A stretch of 7,289 nucleotides of DNA, from contig JAKLHX010000056.1 in the NCBI GenBank assembly GCA_022709925.1, forward strand, positions 1 to 7,289, written 5' to 3'. Shown in pieces: positions 1 through 6,089 of this stretch (positions are counted from its first letter, which is position 1; each line of letters opens with the position of its first letter). Source of the stretch: Candidatus Margulisiibacteriota bacterium. Lineage in GTDB: Bacteria > Margulisbacteria > WOR-1 > JAKLHX01. The notes under the pieces were generated by a model, which saw only the letters and a program-made list of their open reading frames with translations, had not been told where the DNA came from and made no database searches. The position numbers and the translations under genes are program-made.

Positions 1-717
1 CGGATCAAGATTTTCGATGGAACAGATCACGATAAAATTGTCTTTGCAATCCCGCATGACCTCAAGCTCGTACTCCTTCCATCCGATCACCGACTCTTCG
101 ATAAGTATCTGGTTTATGGGGCTGAGGAATATCCCGTGCGCGACCTTTTCCTTTAGTTCTTCCATATTGTATACGATGCCTCCGCCGGCACCGCCCAGAG
201 TAAAAGCCGGCCGCAGTATAGCAGGGAACCCTATCTTCTCAACGGCTTTTACGGCGTCTTCCACAGTGTATACGTATTCGCTCTTTGGCGAGTCAAGGCC
301 GATATTCTTCATTGCCTCTTTAAAAAGATGCCTGTCTTCGGCTTTTTTTATCGCCTCCAGACTTGCGCCGATAAGTTTGACCCCGTATTTTTTGAAGACG
401 CCTTTTTCCCCTAAAGTAACGGTCACATTAAGGGCTGTCTGTCCTCCTATAGTAGGAAGCAACGCATCGGGCCTTTCAATAGCAATGATCTTTTCTACTA
501 TTTCAGGTGTGATCGGCTCAATATATGTGCGGTCGGCAAATTCCGGATCGGTCATGATAGTAGCGGGATTGCTGTTTACAAGGACGACCTTATATCCTTC
601 TTCTTTCAGTGCCTTGCACGCCTGCGTGCCGGAATAATCAAATTCACAAGCCTGCCCGATAACTATAGGACCGGAGCCGATGAGGAGGATTTTCTTGATG
701 TCGGTTCGCTTCGGCAT
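1..717 (-). CDS. carB: Carbamoyl-phosphate synthase large subunit, N-terminal part (cut by window edge)
   Basis: This subunit uses ammonia released by the small subunit CarA, bicarbonate and two ATP to make carbamoyl phosphate for pyrimidine and arginine synthesis in the cytoplasm. The visible 239 residues begin MPKRTDIKKILLIGSGPIVIGQ, the family's canonical N-terminus, followed by EFDYSGTQACKAL (about 25-37) and NSNPATIMTDPEFADRTYIEP (about 48-68) of the pre-ATP-grasp domain. The first ATP-grasp domain follows, with KKAEDRHLF, the glycine-rich RPAFTLGGAGGG loop and GWKEYELEVMRD. Full-length family members are about 1,070 residues, so roughly three quarters lies beyond base 1. The start at 715-717 is fixed by similarity. 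No Shine-Dalgarno sequence precedes it, but an extended -10 box sits 11 bases upstream. The gene is divergent from an unknown gene, so it leads its own transcript, and carA is not directly upstream. No frameshift or missing key motif is seen. Confidence 0.97.
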   Translation of the reverse strand, partial: MPKRTDIKKILLIGSGPIVIGQACEFDYSGTQACKALKEEGYKVVLVNSNPATIMTDPEFADRTYIEPITPEIVEKIIAIERPDALLPTIGGQTALNVTVTLGEKGVFKKYGVKLIGASLEAIKKAEDRHLFKEAMKNIGLDSPKSEYVYTVEDAVKAVEKIGFPAILRPAFTLGGAGGGIVYNMEELKEKVAHGIFLSPINQILIEESVIGWKEYELEVMRDCKDNFIVICSIENLDP

Positions 718-728
718 GTTCAAAACTT

Positions 729-737
729 ATTATAACA
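729..737 (-). promoter_or_regulatory. Probable carB promoter, extended -10 box
   Basis: On the minus strand a perfect TATAAT (729-734) is preceded by TG at the extended -10 position (736-737, spacer base 735). A sigma-70-type start would fall about 4-5 bases before the carB ATG, giving an almost leaderless mRNA. The -35 position is poor (GAAATA at 752-757 with a 17-base spacer), which an extended -10 can tolerate. The match is seen directly; activity is inferred. Confidence 0.6.
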
Positions 738-762
738 TAACAACTGCGCGTTATTTCCTGCG

Positions 763-791
763 TTTATATAGTTGACAATATAGTGTATAAT
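763..791 (+). promoter_or_regulatory. Probable promoter of the plus-strand unknown gene
   Basis: A perfect TATAAT lies at 786-791. Seventeen bases upstream is TTTATA (763-768), which matches four of six positions of the -35 consensus. The predicted start near 797-798 leaves a leader of about 15 bases carrying the ribosome binding site. A perfect TTGACA at 772-777 is only 8 bases from the -10 box and has no good -10 at 17 bases, so it is probably not the -35. This promoter and that of carB face apart within 95 bases. No convincing operator palindrome is seen. Confidence 0.5.
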
Positions 792-801
792 TCGTTACCA
801 A

Positions 802-807
802 AAGGGG
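802..807 (+). promoter_or_regulatory. Ribosome binding site that decides the start at 813
   Basis: AAGGGG ends five bases before the ATG at 813. The frame also has a GTG at 783, but that codon overlaps the predicted -10 box and has no ribosome binding site, so 813 is preferred. Confidence 0.7.
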
Positions 808-812
808 ATATT

Positions 813-2234
813 ATGCCCATAGAAGGACTACCCGGATCAAACCAGCAGGCTGCTTTCGGCGGTGCGGGAGGCGTTGCCTCGACCGGCTTTGACAGGGTAT
901 TCAGTAAGGACAATAAAAGCAATCTCATAGACCCTGAAACACAGGCAAAATTCAAGAACGTCCTGGTGGACATGATCAATACCGATGCCACTCCGGAAGT
1001 CGACACAAAAAGAGAACGCAAACCTATGGAAGAGCAGCTGCTTTACCAGGAAGAGCTTAAAAGGATATCCGACAACAAGCTCCGGTCAATAACAAAGACC
1101 CCCGAAGAAAAAAAGAGGAAAAAAGAAGAAAAAGAGGAAGAAGGAGAAGAGAGCTCCTCCCAAGAACGTAAAGAACCCCTTTCTGCGGAAGAATATCTTA
1201 GCACCGCGGACAAGATGAAGATGATAGAGGAAGACCTTTTAAAGAATTATATCGCCCTTACCGCAAAACAGATGGTCGGAAGGCCCAAGAACGCGATGGA
1301 AGGAGTTCGGGTAGATCTCGGGGCCTTAAGGAACCAGCTCCTTGCGCAGGGATTCCTTATGAACGACTTCACATATCTGGACCATAAGACAGCGGAACTT
1401 ATCAAGGAAAGCTTTTTGCGCCTGATAAAAGATAAATTCAACAAGTCCCCGGAGACCCCGATAGACATGATCGATTGGATACTCAATGCCAAGACCGGAA
1501 GGTCTATAACGGAACTTCTCAGCCTCCTGGAAAAAGATGTGCTTACTGCGACCGAAAAGAACGATATCCTAAGGACTTTTGAGATCCCCGACCTTGTCCA
1601 GATAGCTTCTTACATGAAGCTTGATATAGACTCATGGATGAGCATCCTCCAAAAAGAAAGCATCAAGATCCGCAAAGAAGAAGGGCTGGACATGTTCTTC
1701 CATATACTAGAAGAGCCCCAGCTGAAAGACATCTCTGTAGTAATAGACGGCTTGAGGATGTCCACGACAGAATATCTCATGGAGGACAACATATTCAAGA
1801 AGCTCGGGATGTACCTTAAACTCCAGCAGACACAGAACGAACTTTATAAAAGAGGCGTGGGACAGGGATCGATAGAAGAGATCAAGACACAATCCAGAAA
1901 GATCGCTTGGATCAGGACAATAACACAGTTAAAAGAGACCCATCTTAACAGGATACTTACCACATCGTCCATTGAGTTCACCAGGGCCTCAAGGAAGATC
2001 GAGCGCCTAACCAAAAGAGCTAAAAAATTAGGGTTCGACATCCCTCAAGAGGGAATAAAATGGATAGAAACGGGGCTCATCAAACTCGGGCTAGAAACGG
2101 CCCAGTATAAATTGGAATTGTTAAGGTCCCTTCAAAAGATAAGTTATGACCCTAAAAGAGAAAAAGACATCTCCAGGCTGGCAAAAATAATAACGGACCT
2201 TGAAAGAAAGATGCCTTCCCAAGAAGAAAAATAA
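813..2234 (+). CDS. Unrecognised 473-residue helical, cysteine-free protein with charged linker
   Basis: I do not recognise this protein and assign no function. Residues 1-30 are rich in Gly, Ala, Ser and Gln (GLPGSNQQAAFGGAGG) with no signal peptide. Residues 38-92 look helical and charged. Residues 95-121 form a Lys/Glu linker encoded by a purine-only tract. From about 124 to the C-terminus the sequence looks continuously helical, with regularly spaced Leu/Ile and few Gly or Pro, and the last 120 residues are basic and possibly coiled-coil. There are no cysteines, no transmembrane segment and no nucleotide-binding or catalytic motif that I can see, so a soluble scaffold, adaptor or secreted-substrate role is possible but unproven. 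It is the only plus-strand gene here, divergent from carB and convergent with queE at a 3-base gap. Uninterrupted length, a ribosome binding site and a promoter support a real gene. Confidence 0.88.
   Translation: MPIEGLPGSNQQAAFGGAGGVASTGFDRVFSKDNKSNLIDPETQAKFKNVLVDMINTDATPEVDTKRERKPMEEQLLYQEELKRISDNKLRSITKTPEEKKRKKEEKEEEGEESSSQERKEPLSAEEYLSTADKMKMIEEDLLKNYIALTAKQMVGRPKNAMEGVRVDLGALRNQLLAQGFLMNDFTYLDHKTAELIKESFLRLIKDKFNKSPETPIDMIDWILNAKTGRSITELLSLLEKDVLTATEKNDILRTFEIPDLVQIASYMKLDIDSWMSILQKESIKIRKEEGLDMFFHILEEPQLKDISVVIDGLRMSTTEYLMEDNIFKKLGMYLKLQQTQNELYKRGVGQGSIEEIKTQSRKIAWIRTITQLKETHLNRILTTSSIEFTRASRKIERLTKRAKKLGFDIPQEGIKWIETGLIKLGLETAQYKLELLRSLQKISYDPKREKDISRLAKIITDLERKMPSQEEK
1104..1153 (+). 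other. Fifty-base uninterrupted purine tract with in-phase A AAA AAG slippery heptamer
   Basis: Every base from 1104 to 1153 is A or G. It encodes the Glu/Lys/Arg linker (about residues 98-114) of the unknown protein. Bases 1109-1115 read A AAA AAG in the zero frame, the same heptamer and phase as the E. coli dnaX -1 frameshift site. A -1 shift would add about 18 mostly Arg/Lys/Glu codons and stop at TAA 1169-1171, giving a product of about 119 residues. A small hairpin (AGGAG 1142-1146 with CTCCT 1154-1158) lies downstream but is 26 bases away, farther than usual. The sequence facts are direct; frameshifting is speculative. Confidence 0.4.
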
Positions 2235-2237
2235 CGG

Positions 2238-2993
2238 CTACTGGAGACCGAGCATCTTATGCACCTGCGGGATCACAAGAACGTTCGCTAACTTCCTCTT
2301 CGCAATAGCATGGAAGGACAAACACTGGTCCGGGGTCGGGCTAGACTTAAAGTTCCTGCTGGCGGTCGCCGGCTGAAGGACCAGAGGGACTTCCGGCTCT
2401 ATTTCGGCGATAAGACGGCTCATCTCATCGATCTCTTTAGCGGTAGTGTCCTTAGAGAATACGGCCTTTACAAAAACATCTTTTCCAAGAGAGGTCTTTA
2501 GACATTTCATGTGCTCATGATAATAAGGCCCGCACTTTGTCGCGCTCGGCAGCTTAAAGTCCATTGAAACGATATCAACAAGGTCTATTATTTCTTCCAG
2601 CCTGTCGGGCATGGTAGCATTGGTCTCGAGATATTTCTTTATCTTTATTTTCGGGAGCAGTTCCTTTAAAAAATCCACCTGGAGCAGCGGTTCTCCGCCG
2701 GTGATACTGAGAGAATGGAAAAGATCACCGTCAGAGATCATGGCATTCACTGAAGAAAGCACTTCATCAAGACCGACGGGGTTTGGGATTTTTTTTATCT
2801 CATGCTTGATCTTTAATGTGCAGATATTTTCCTTGTCCTGTCCCGGAACAGCCTGGCTGGAAGGAGTATCGCAGTATTCGCAGGACATGTTGCATCCGAT
2901 CAACCTTAAAAAAACCTGGCGTTGTCCGACATATATCCCTTCACCCTGGATGCTCTGGAATATCTCGGATACATGGGCCATATTGGATGTCAT
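2238..2993 (-). CDS. queE: 7-carboxy-7-deazaguanine synthase (radical SAM enzyme)
   Basis: QueE converts 6-carboxy-tetrahydropterin to 7-carboxy-7-deazaguanine, the ring-contraction step on the way to preQ1 and queuosine in tRNA. In the 251-residue product, EIFQSIQGEGIYVGQ (10-24) is the family N-terminus. C34, C38 and C41 form the CxxxCxxC site for the 4Fe-4S cluster, GGEP (99-102) binds S-adenosylmethionine, and LETNAT, DFKLPSAT and the C-terminal PQVHKMLG are typical of QueE. Length is normal. The ATG overlaps the rodZ stop as ATGA and has no clear Shine-Dalgarno sequence, so translation is probably coupled to rodZ; an ATG four codons later is possible. It is the last gene of the trpS-scpA-scpB-rodZ run. 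No queC, queD or queF is in the window, so the rest of the pathway must lie elsewhere. Confidence 0.95.
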   Translation of the reverse strand: MTSNMAHVSEIFQSIQGEGIYVGQRQVFLRLIGCNMSCEYCDTPSSQAVPGQDKENICTLKIKHEIKKIPNPVGLDEVLSSVNAMISDGDLFHSLSITGGEPLLQVDFLKELLPKIKIKKYLETNATMPDRLEEIIDLVDIVSMDFKLPSATKCGPYYHEHMKCLKTSLGKDVFVKAVFSKDTTAKEIDEMSRLIAEIEPEVPLVLQPATASRNFKSSPTPDQCLSFHAIAKRKLANVLVIPQVHKMLGLQ

Positions 2994-3673
2994 TTAGATA
3001 TATTCTTCGAAACGACCTCTCCCCTGTTGCCGGGAGAAAGCAGTGTTTCACCGTCGGACAACACTCTTATACCTGCGGCATTCCCGGCCTTAAGGAAGAT
3101 GTTATCTTCGGCGCTTAATATCTTTTCGGTGCCGGCTTCTACGATACCTCTAAAGACCTCTTTGCCATCAGACTCTATCAGGAGCCAGGTCTTCTCTATT
3201 ATTTGTATATGGACGATCAACCCTGAAGGGACCGTTTTTAAAGTAGTTGCAACGGCAGGTTTAGGAGCCTTTGAGTTACGGACGGAATTGATGAAATATC
3301 CGAAAAAAGATAAAAGGCCGGCAAATACCAATATAAGGACGATGACGGATAAAGATACTTTCAAAAACCTCTCCGGATCAAATGCGGGAGATTTTGCCTT
3401 TTTCTGGACAACCGGTTCCTTCTTCTCTTTTTTGGCCTTTGGGGTCAATTCTGCAATTAGAGGTTTGGGATCCATGCCAAGAAAATCACAGTAAACCCGG
3501 ATAAATCCTTTCAGGACGACATCTCCGGGTATCCTGCTGAAATCATCCTCTTCTATCGATCTTAGATATGCCTGGGATATCCTTGTTTCTTTTGAGGCCT
3601 TATCAAGCGAGATGTTCTTAGCCACCCTGGCGTTCTTGAGGACCTTGCCTATAAAAAGCTTTTCTTCCTTCAT
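2990..3673 (-). CDS. rodZ: RodZ-like cytoskeletal membrane protein (HTH, one TM segment, C-terminal DUF4115-type domain)
   Basis: RodZ links the MreB cytoskeleton to the cell-wall elongation machinery across the inner membrane. The 227-residue product has an N-terminal helix-turn-helix of the RodZ type (about 6-70), with IGKVLKNARVAKNISLDKAS, YLRSIEEDDFSRIPG and GFIRVYCDFLGMDP. A Lys-rich linker (79-94) and one hydrophobic segment (about 104-128) follow. The outer C-terminal domain (about 150-227) has TWLLIESDGKEVFRGIVEAG and AGNAAGIRV, as in DUF4115. The E. coli protein is 337 residues, so the linkers here are short. I chose the ATG at 3671-3673 because GGGAG lies seven bases upstream. An in-frame TTG at 3689-3691, overlapping the scpB stop, would add six residues. 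The stop overlaps the queE start by four bases. mreB is not in the window. Some RodZ-family HTH proteins act in other roles, so the name rests on domain order. Confidence 0.88.
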   Translation of the reverse strand: MKEEKLFIGKVLKNARVAKNISLDKASKETRISQAYLRSIEEDDFSRIPGDVVLKGFIRVYCDFLGMDPKPLIAELTPKAKKEKKEPVVQKKAKSPAFDPERFLKVSLSVIVLILVFAGLLSFFGYFINSVRNSKAPKPAVATTLKTVPSGLIVHIQIIEKTWLLIESDGKEVFRGIVEAGTEKILSAEDNIFLKAGNAAGIRVLSDGETLLSPGNRGEVVSKNISK

Positions 3674-3680
3674 TTTTCTT

Positions 3681-3685
3681 CTCCC
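3681..3685 (-). promoter_or_regulatory. Ribosome binding site that decides the rodZ start
   Basis: GGGAG on the minus strand lies seven bases before the ATG at 3671-3673, in the 14-base gap after the scpB stop. It favours this ATG over the upstream TTG at 3689-3691. It is one of the clearest ribosome binding sites in the operon, whose other internal starts mostly overlap the preceding stop. Confidence 0.7.
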
Positions 3686-3687
3686 GT

Positions 3688-4260
3688 TCAATTGCTTTTG
3701 TTCTCGAGATCTATCAATACGCCCGGATCGGCACCTGATCCTTCTTCAAGCGGAGGTAGTTCGCTAAGATCGTGCAAACCGAAATGCTTTAGGAATTCTA
3801 CGGTCGTAGAATAAAGTATCGGACGCCCCACTGCATCGGATCTCCCCGATTCCTTTATAAGCTTCTTATCGAGGAGCGTTTTTATCACTCCGTCACACAT
3901 CACGCCCCTGATCCTCTCGACATCGGCCTTTGTAACGGGTTGCTTATAGGCGATTATAGAAAGGGTCTCCAGAGACTGCTGTGAAAGCGTAACGGAAACA
4001 GGACTGTTCAGGAATTTTTCTATATAATCGCTGTATTTAGGCCTGGTAGCGAGGAGATAGCCGTTCGCCAGCTTGATAAGCTGCAGGCCCCGCTTTTCAT
4101 AATCTGAAGAAAGTTCGTTTATTATGACGTGTATGAGGTCGGCACCGAACTGTGATATTTCCTGTATGTCATCGACCGATATAGGCCTTTTTGATACGAA
4201 GAGAAGCGATTCGACTACATTTTTTGCGTCTTCGTAAGCGACGCTCGTCTCGGTGTTCAT
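3688..4260 (-). CDS. scpB: Segregation and condensation protein B
   Basis: ScpB dimers bind the kleisin ScpA in the SMC-ScpAB condensin that compacts and segregates the chromosome. The 190-residue product has two winged-helix domains. The first (about 8-80) contains DAKNVVESLLFVSKRPISVDDI. The second (about 92-163) has the family signatures LSQQSLETLSIIAYKQPVTK (92-111), IRGV (117-120), GRPILYSTTVEFL (145-157) and FGLHDLSELPPL. The acidic tail after 170 is short and variable in the family. Length is normal. Its ATG overlaps the scpA stop as ATGA, so the two subunits are probably translationally coupled, which suits proteins that assemble together. The smc gene is not in the window. Confidence 0.96.
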   Translation of the reverse strand: MNTETSVAYEDAKNVVESLLFVSKRPISVDDIQEISQFGADLIHVIINELSSDYEKRGLQLIKLANGYLLATRPKYSDYIEKFLNSPVSVTLSQQSLETLSIIAYKQPVTKADVERIRGVMCDGVIKTLLDKKLIKESGRSDAVGRPILYSTTVEFLKHFGLHDLSELPPLEEGSGADPGVLIDLENKSN

Positions 4261-5072
4261 TGTCTCATCTCATCCTTTGAAAATATCAGCATCTGGCCGA
4301 AGACCCCGTCCTGCTTGAGAGATATCTTCTTAAGCCTGATGAGCTCAAGCATAGCGAGAAAAGTCACGATCACCTCTATCCTTGTCTTTGTCTTGAAAAG
4401 GGATTCGAATTTGAGTCCCGTCGCCGGCGCCTGGGCGATCATCCCGGAAATATCCTTTATTTTTTCATCGACGGTTATGATCTCATCCACTATCTCAAAG
4501 CTGTCTTTCCTGTCTTTGACCTCAGCCCAGATCTTTTTGAAGGCAAAAACAAGGTCGGACACTTCTACATCTTTCAGGAAATATTGCTTTTGCTGCTGCG
4601 CGGCCGGCTCAAGCCTGAATTTGTGGAAGATCCTGGAGAAAAGCTCTTTCCTCTCACCTAAGAATCCTGCCATTTTCTTGAATATCCTGTACTGTGCCAC
4701 ATGGTCTATGAGAGAAGTCTCGATCTCTTCGACTTCCGGCTCTTCTATTTCTACGGGCAGGAGTTTCTTTGATTTTTGCTCCATAAGATAAGACGCCACA
4801 AGAAGGAATTCTGAAGCATATGAAAGATTAAGGGCCTGGGCAAGAGAAAGATATTGCAGATATTGTCCCGTGACATCAGATAAGGAGATATCACAAATAT
4901 CCAAAGCCTCGTTCTCTATCATCCCCAGCAGATTGTCAAAGTGCCCTTCAAATACCGGCAGGCTGACGCTGAACTTACCCAAACCGTTGTCGTCCGAGGC
5001 CAGTTCGGTTGATATCTCCCTATAAATAGGGACTACATTGTTATATTCTTGCGTCGGCTGCATTTGTTCCAT
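4257..5072 (-). CDS. scpA: Segregation and condensation protein A (kleisin)
   Basis: ScpA is the kleisin that bridges the SMC heads and carries ScpB. In the 271-residue product the N-terminal kleisin motif reads FEGHFDNLLGMI (41-52), followed by LDICDISLSDVTGQYLQYL (57-75) and EFLLVASYLMEQKSKKLLP (88-106). The C-terminal winged helix (about 215-265) has RIEVIVTFLAMLELIRLKKI and FGQMLIF. Two features depart from the usual form. About 33 polar residues precede the folded domain, and the common FEGPLDLLL is changed to FEGHFDNLL. The start at 5070-5072 shares its A with the trpS TGA (TGATG), with only a weak GGGG upstream; the ATG at 5061-5063 is an alternative. The stop overlaps scpB by four bases. 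No break is visible. Confidence 0.95.
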   Translation of the reverse strand: MEQMQPTQEYNNVVPIYREISTELASDDNGLGKFSVSLPVFEGHFDNLLGMIENEALDICDISLSDVTGQYLQYLSLAQALNLSYASEFLLVASYLMEQKSKKLLPVEIEEPEVEEIETSLIDHVAQYRIFKKMAGFLGERKELFSRIFHKFRLEPAAQQQKQYFLKDVEVSDLVFAFKKIWAEVKDRKDSFEIVDEIITVDEKIKDISGMIAQAPATGLKFESLFKTKTRIEVIVTFLAMLELIRLKKISLKQDGVFGQMLIFSKDEMRQ

Positions 5073-6049
5073 CAGATAAGCCCCATTGTTTTTTTTGCAT
5101 CTAAAAGCGTCTGCTTTGCGATGACAGAAGCTTTTTCTTTGCCTACCGCAAGCATCTTCTCTATTATACTTCTATCTGCTTCAAGTTCCAGTCTTTTTTT
5201 GTATATATCTTTTAGAGAGGCTACAAGCTTGGAAGCAAGACCTTTTTTGCATTCGATACAGCCTATCGCGGCTTGACGGCACGCGTTCCCGATACTCTCT
5301 ATCTCGCCTCCTGAATAGATCTTATGGTAAGCGAACACGGTGCAGACTTCCGGATGACCCGGATCGCTTTTCCTTACTCTTGCCGGATCAGTGACCATGG
5401 AATTCACTTTTTTCTCTATTACATCAGGAGGATCGGAGATCGCGATGGTATTCCCGTAGCTTTTGCTCATCTTTCTTCCGTCGAGCCCTGGCATAACGGG
5501 AACTTCCGTCATAAGTTCTTTCGGCTCCGGGAACACTTCGCCATAAAGGTTGTTGAACCTTCTGGCTATCTCCCTCGTAAGTTCTATATGAGGCAGCTGG
5601 TCCTGACCGACAGGCACCACATCGGCTTTATAGATAAGGATATCCGCTGCCTGAAGCACGGGATACCCCAGGAATCCGTAAGTTCCGAGGTCAACATCTT
5701 TCAGCTCGTCTATCTTGCTCTTGTAAGTGGGGACCCTCTCAAGCCATGCCAGAGGGGTTATCATCGAAAAGATAAGGTTCAGTTCGCAGTGCTCGGGAAC
5801 GTCCGATTGTACAAAAATAGTGCACTTTTCGGGATCGAGCCCGGAAGACACCATATCGACAGCCAGCTGAAAGATATTCTCCTTCATCTGTTTTGTGTTC
5901 ATATAGCCGGTGGTAAGAGCATGAAGGTCCGCGATCATAAAAAAAGATTCGTATTTGTCCTGAAGCTTTACCCAATTAGCGAGCGCGCCAATGAGATTGC
6001 CAAGGTGCAGTCGCCCGGAAGGCTGGATTCCTGATAATATTCGCGCCAT
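5072..6049 (-). CDS. trpS: Tryptophan--tRNA ligase
   Basis: TrpS charges tRNA-Trp with tryptophan using ATP in the cytoplasm. It is a class I synthetase. The 325-residue product starts MARILSGIQPSGRLHLGN, with the HIGH-type motif HLGN at 15-18, then ADLHALTT (40-47), the conserved stretch TYGFLGYPVLQAADIL (123-138), VGQDQ (147-151) and a perfect KMSKS at 193-197. The C-terminal helical anticodon-binding part is complete and length is typical of bacterial TrpS. The start is fixed by similarity. Only 16 bases separate it from the upstream ftsI-like stop, there is no Shine-Dalgarno sequence, and a strong extended -10 box ends 10 bases before it. No T-box or Trp leader fits in that space. It heads the scpA-scpB-rodZ-queE run and overlaps scpA by one base. 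Confidence 0.97.
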   Translation of the reverse strand: MARILSGIQPSGRLHLGNLIGALANWVKLQDKYESFFMIADLHALTTGYMNTKQMKENIFQLAVDMVSSGLDPEKCTIFVQSDVPEHCELNLIFSMITPLAWLERVPTYKSKIDELKDVDLGTYGFLGYPVLQAADILIYKADVVPVGQDQLPHIELTREIARRFNNLYGEVFPEPKELMTEVPVMPGLDGRKMSKSYGNTIAISDPPDVIEKKVNSMVTDPARVRKSDPGHPEVCTVFAYHKIYSGGEIESIGNACRQAAIGCIECKKGLASKLVASLKDIYKKRLELEADRSIIEKMLAVGKEKASVIAKQTLLDAKKTMGLI

Positions 6050-6059
6050 TTTCTAAAAA

Positions 6060-6089
6060 ATTATATCACATATCCGGAGCAACGTTCAA
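6060..6089 (-). promoter_or_regulatory. Probable promoter for the trpS-scpA-scpB-rodZ-queE operon
   Basis: On the minus strand TTGAAC (6084-6089, four of six to the -35 consensus) is separated by 18 bases from a perfect TATAAT (6060-6065). A TG extended -10 element (6067-6068) is formed by the TGA stop codon of the upstream gene. The predicted start is about 4-5 bases before the trpS ATG, so the mRNA would be nearly leaderless. Read-through from the ftsI-like gene is also possible. Confidence 0.6.

Noticed and set aside
17..637. Plus-strand open frame of 206 codons
   Set aside because: It lies entirely antisense to carB, whose reading frame is conserved throughout. The product looks like reverse-complement coding sequence, with no ribosome binding site or family signature.
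763..785. AT-rich imperfect palindrome around TTGACAA as an operator between carB and the unknown gene
   Set aside because: Only the seven-base core is symmetric; the flanks match at chance level for AT-rich DNA.
783..812. GTG start adding ten residues to the unknown plus-strand protein
   Set aside because: The GTG overlaps the predicted -10 box and has no ribosome binding site, while the ATG at 813 has AAGGGG at good spacing.
813..1200. Unknown protein as a type III secretion gatekeeper (YopN/InvE-like), suggested by its all-helical build and loose N-terminus
   Set aside because: No recognisable sequence match, and no secretion-system genes are in the window. General helical character is not evidence.
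2221..2252. Weak stem (CGGT with GCCG on the minus strand) followed by a T-rich stretch as a queE terminator
   Set aside because: The stem has only four pairs, one of them a wobble, and the T-rich stretch is coding sequence of the opposite gene. It is too weak to annotate.
2358..2373. GC-rich hairpin (GCTGGC, four-base loop, GCCGGC) as a terminator
   Set aside because: It is inside queE coding sequence, has no T-run on either strand, and is 120 bases from the end of either convergent gene.
5324..6034. Plus-strand open frame of 236 codons
   Set aside because: It is antisense to trpS, which carries all its class I motifs in the other direction. The length is explained by the codon bias of trpS.
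6050..6065. T-box or Trp attenuator upstream of trpS
   Set aside because: Only 16 bases separate the genes, which cannot hold either structure. The upstream sequence is conserved ftsI coding sequence.
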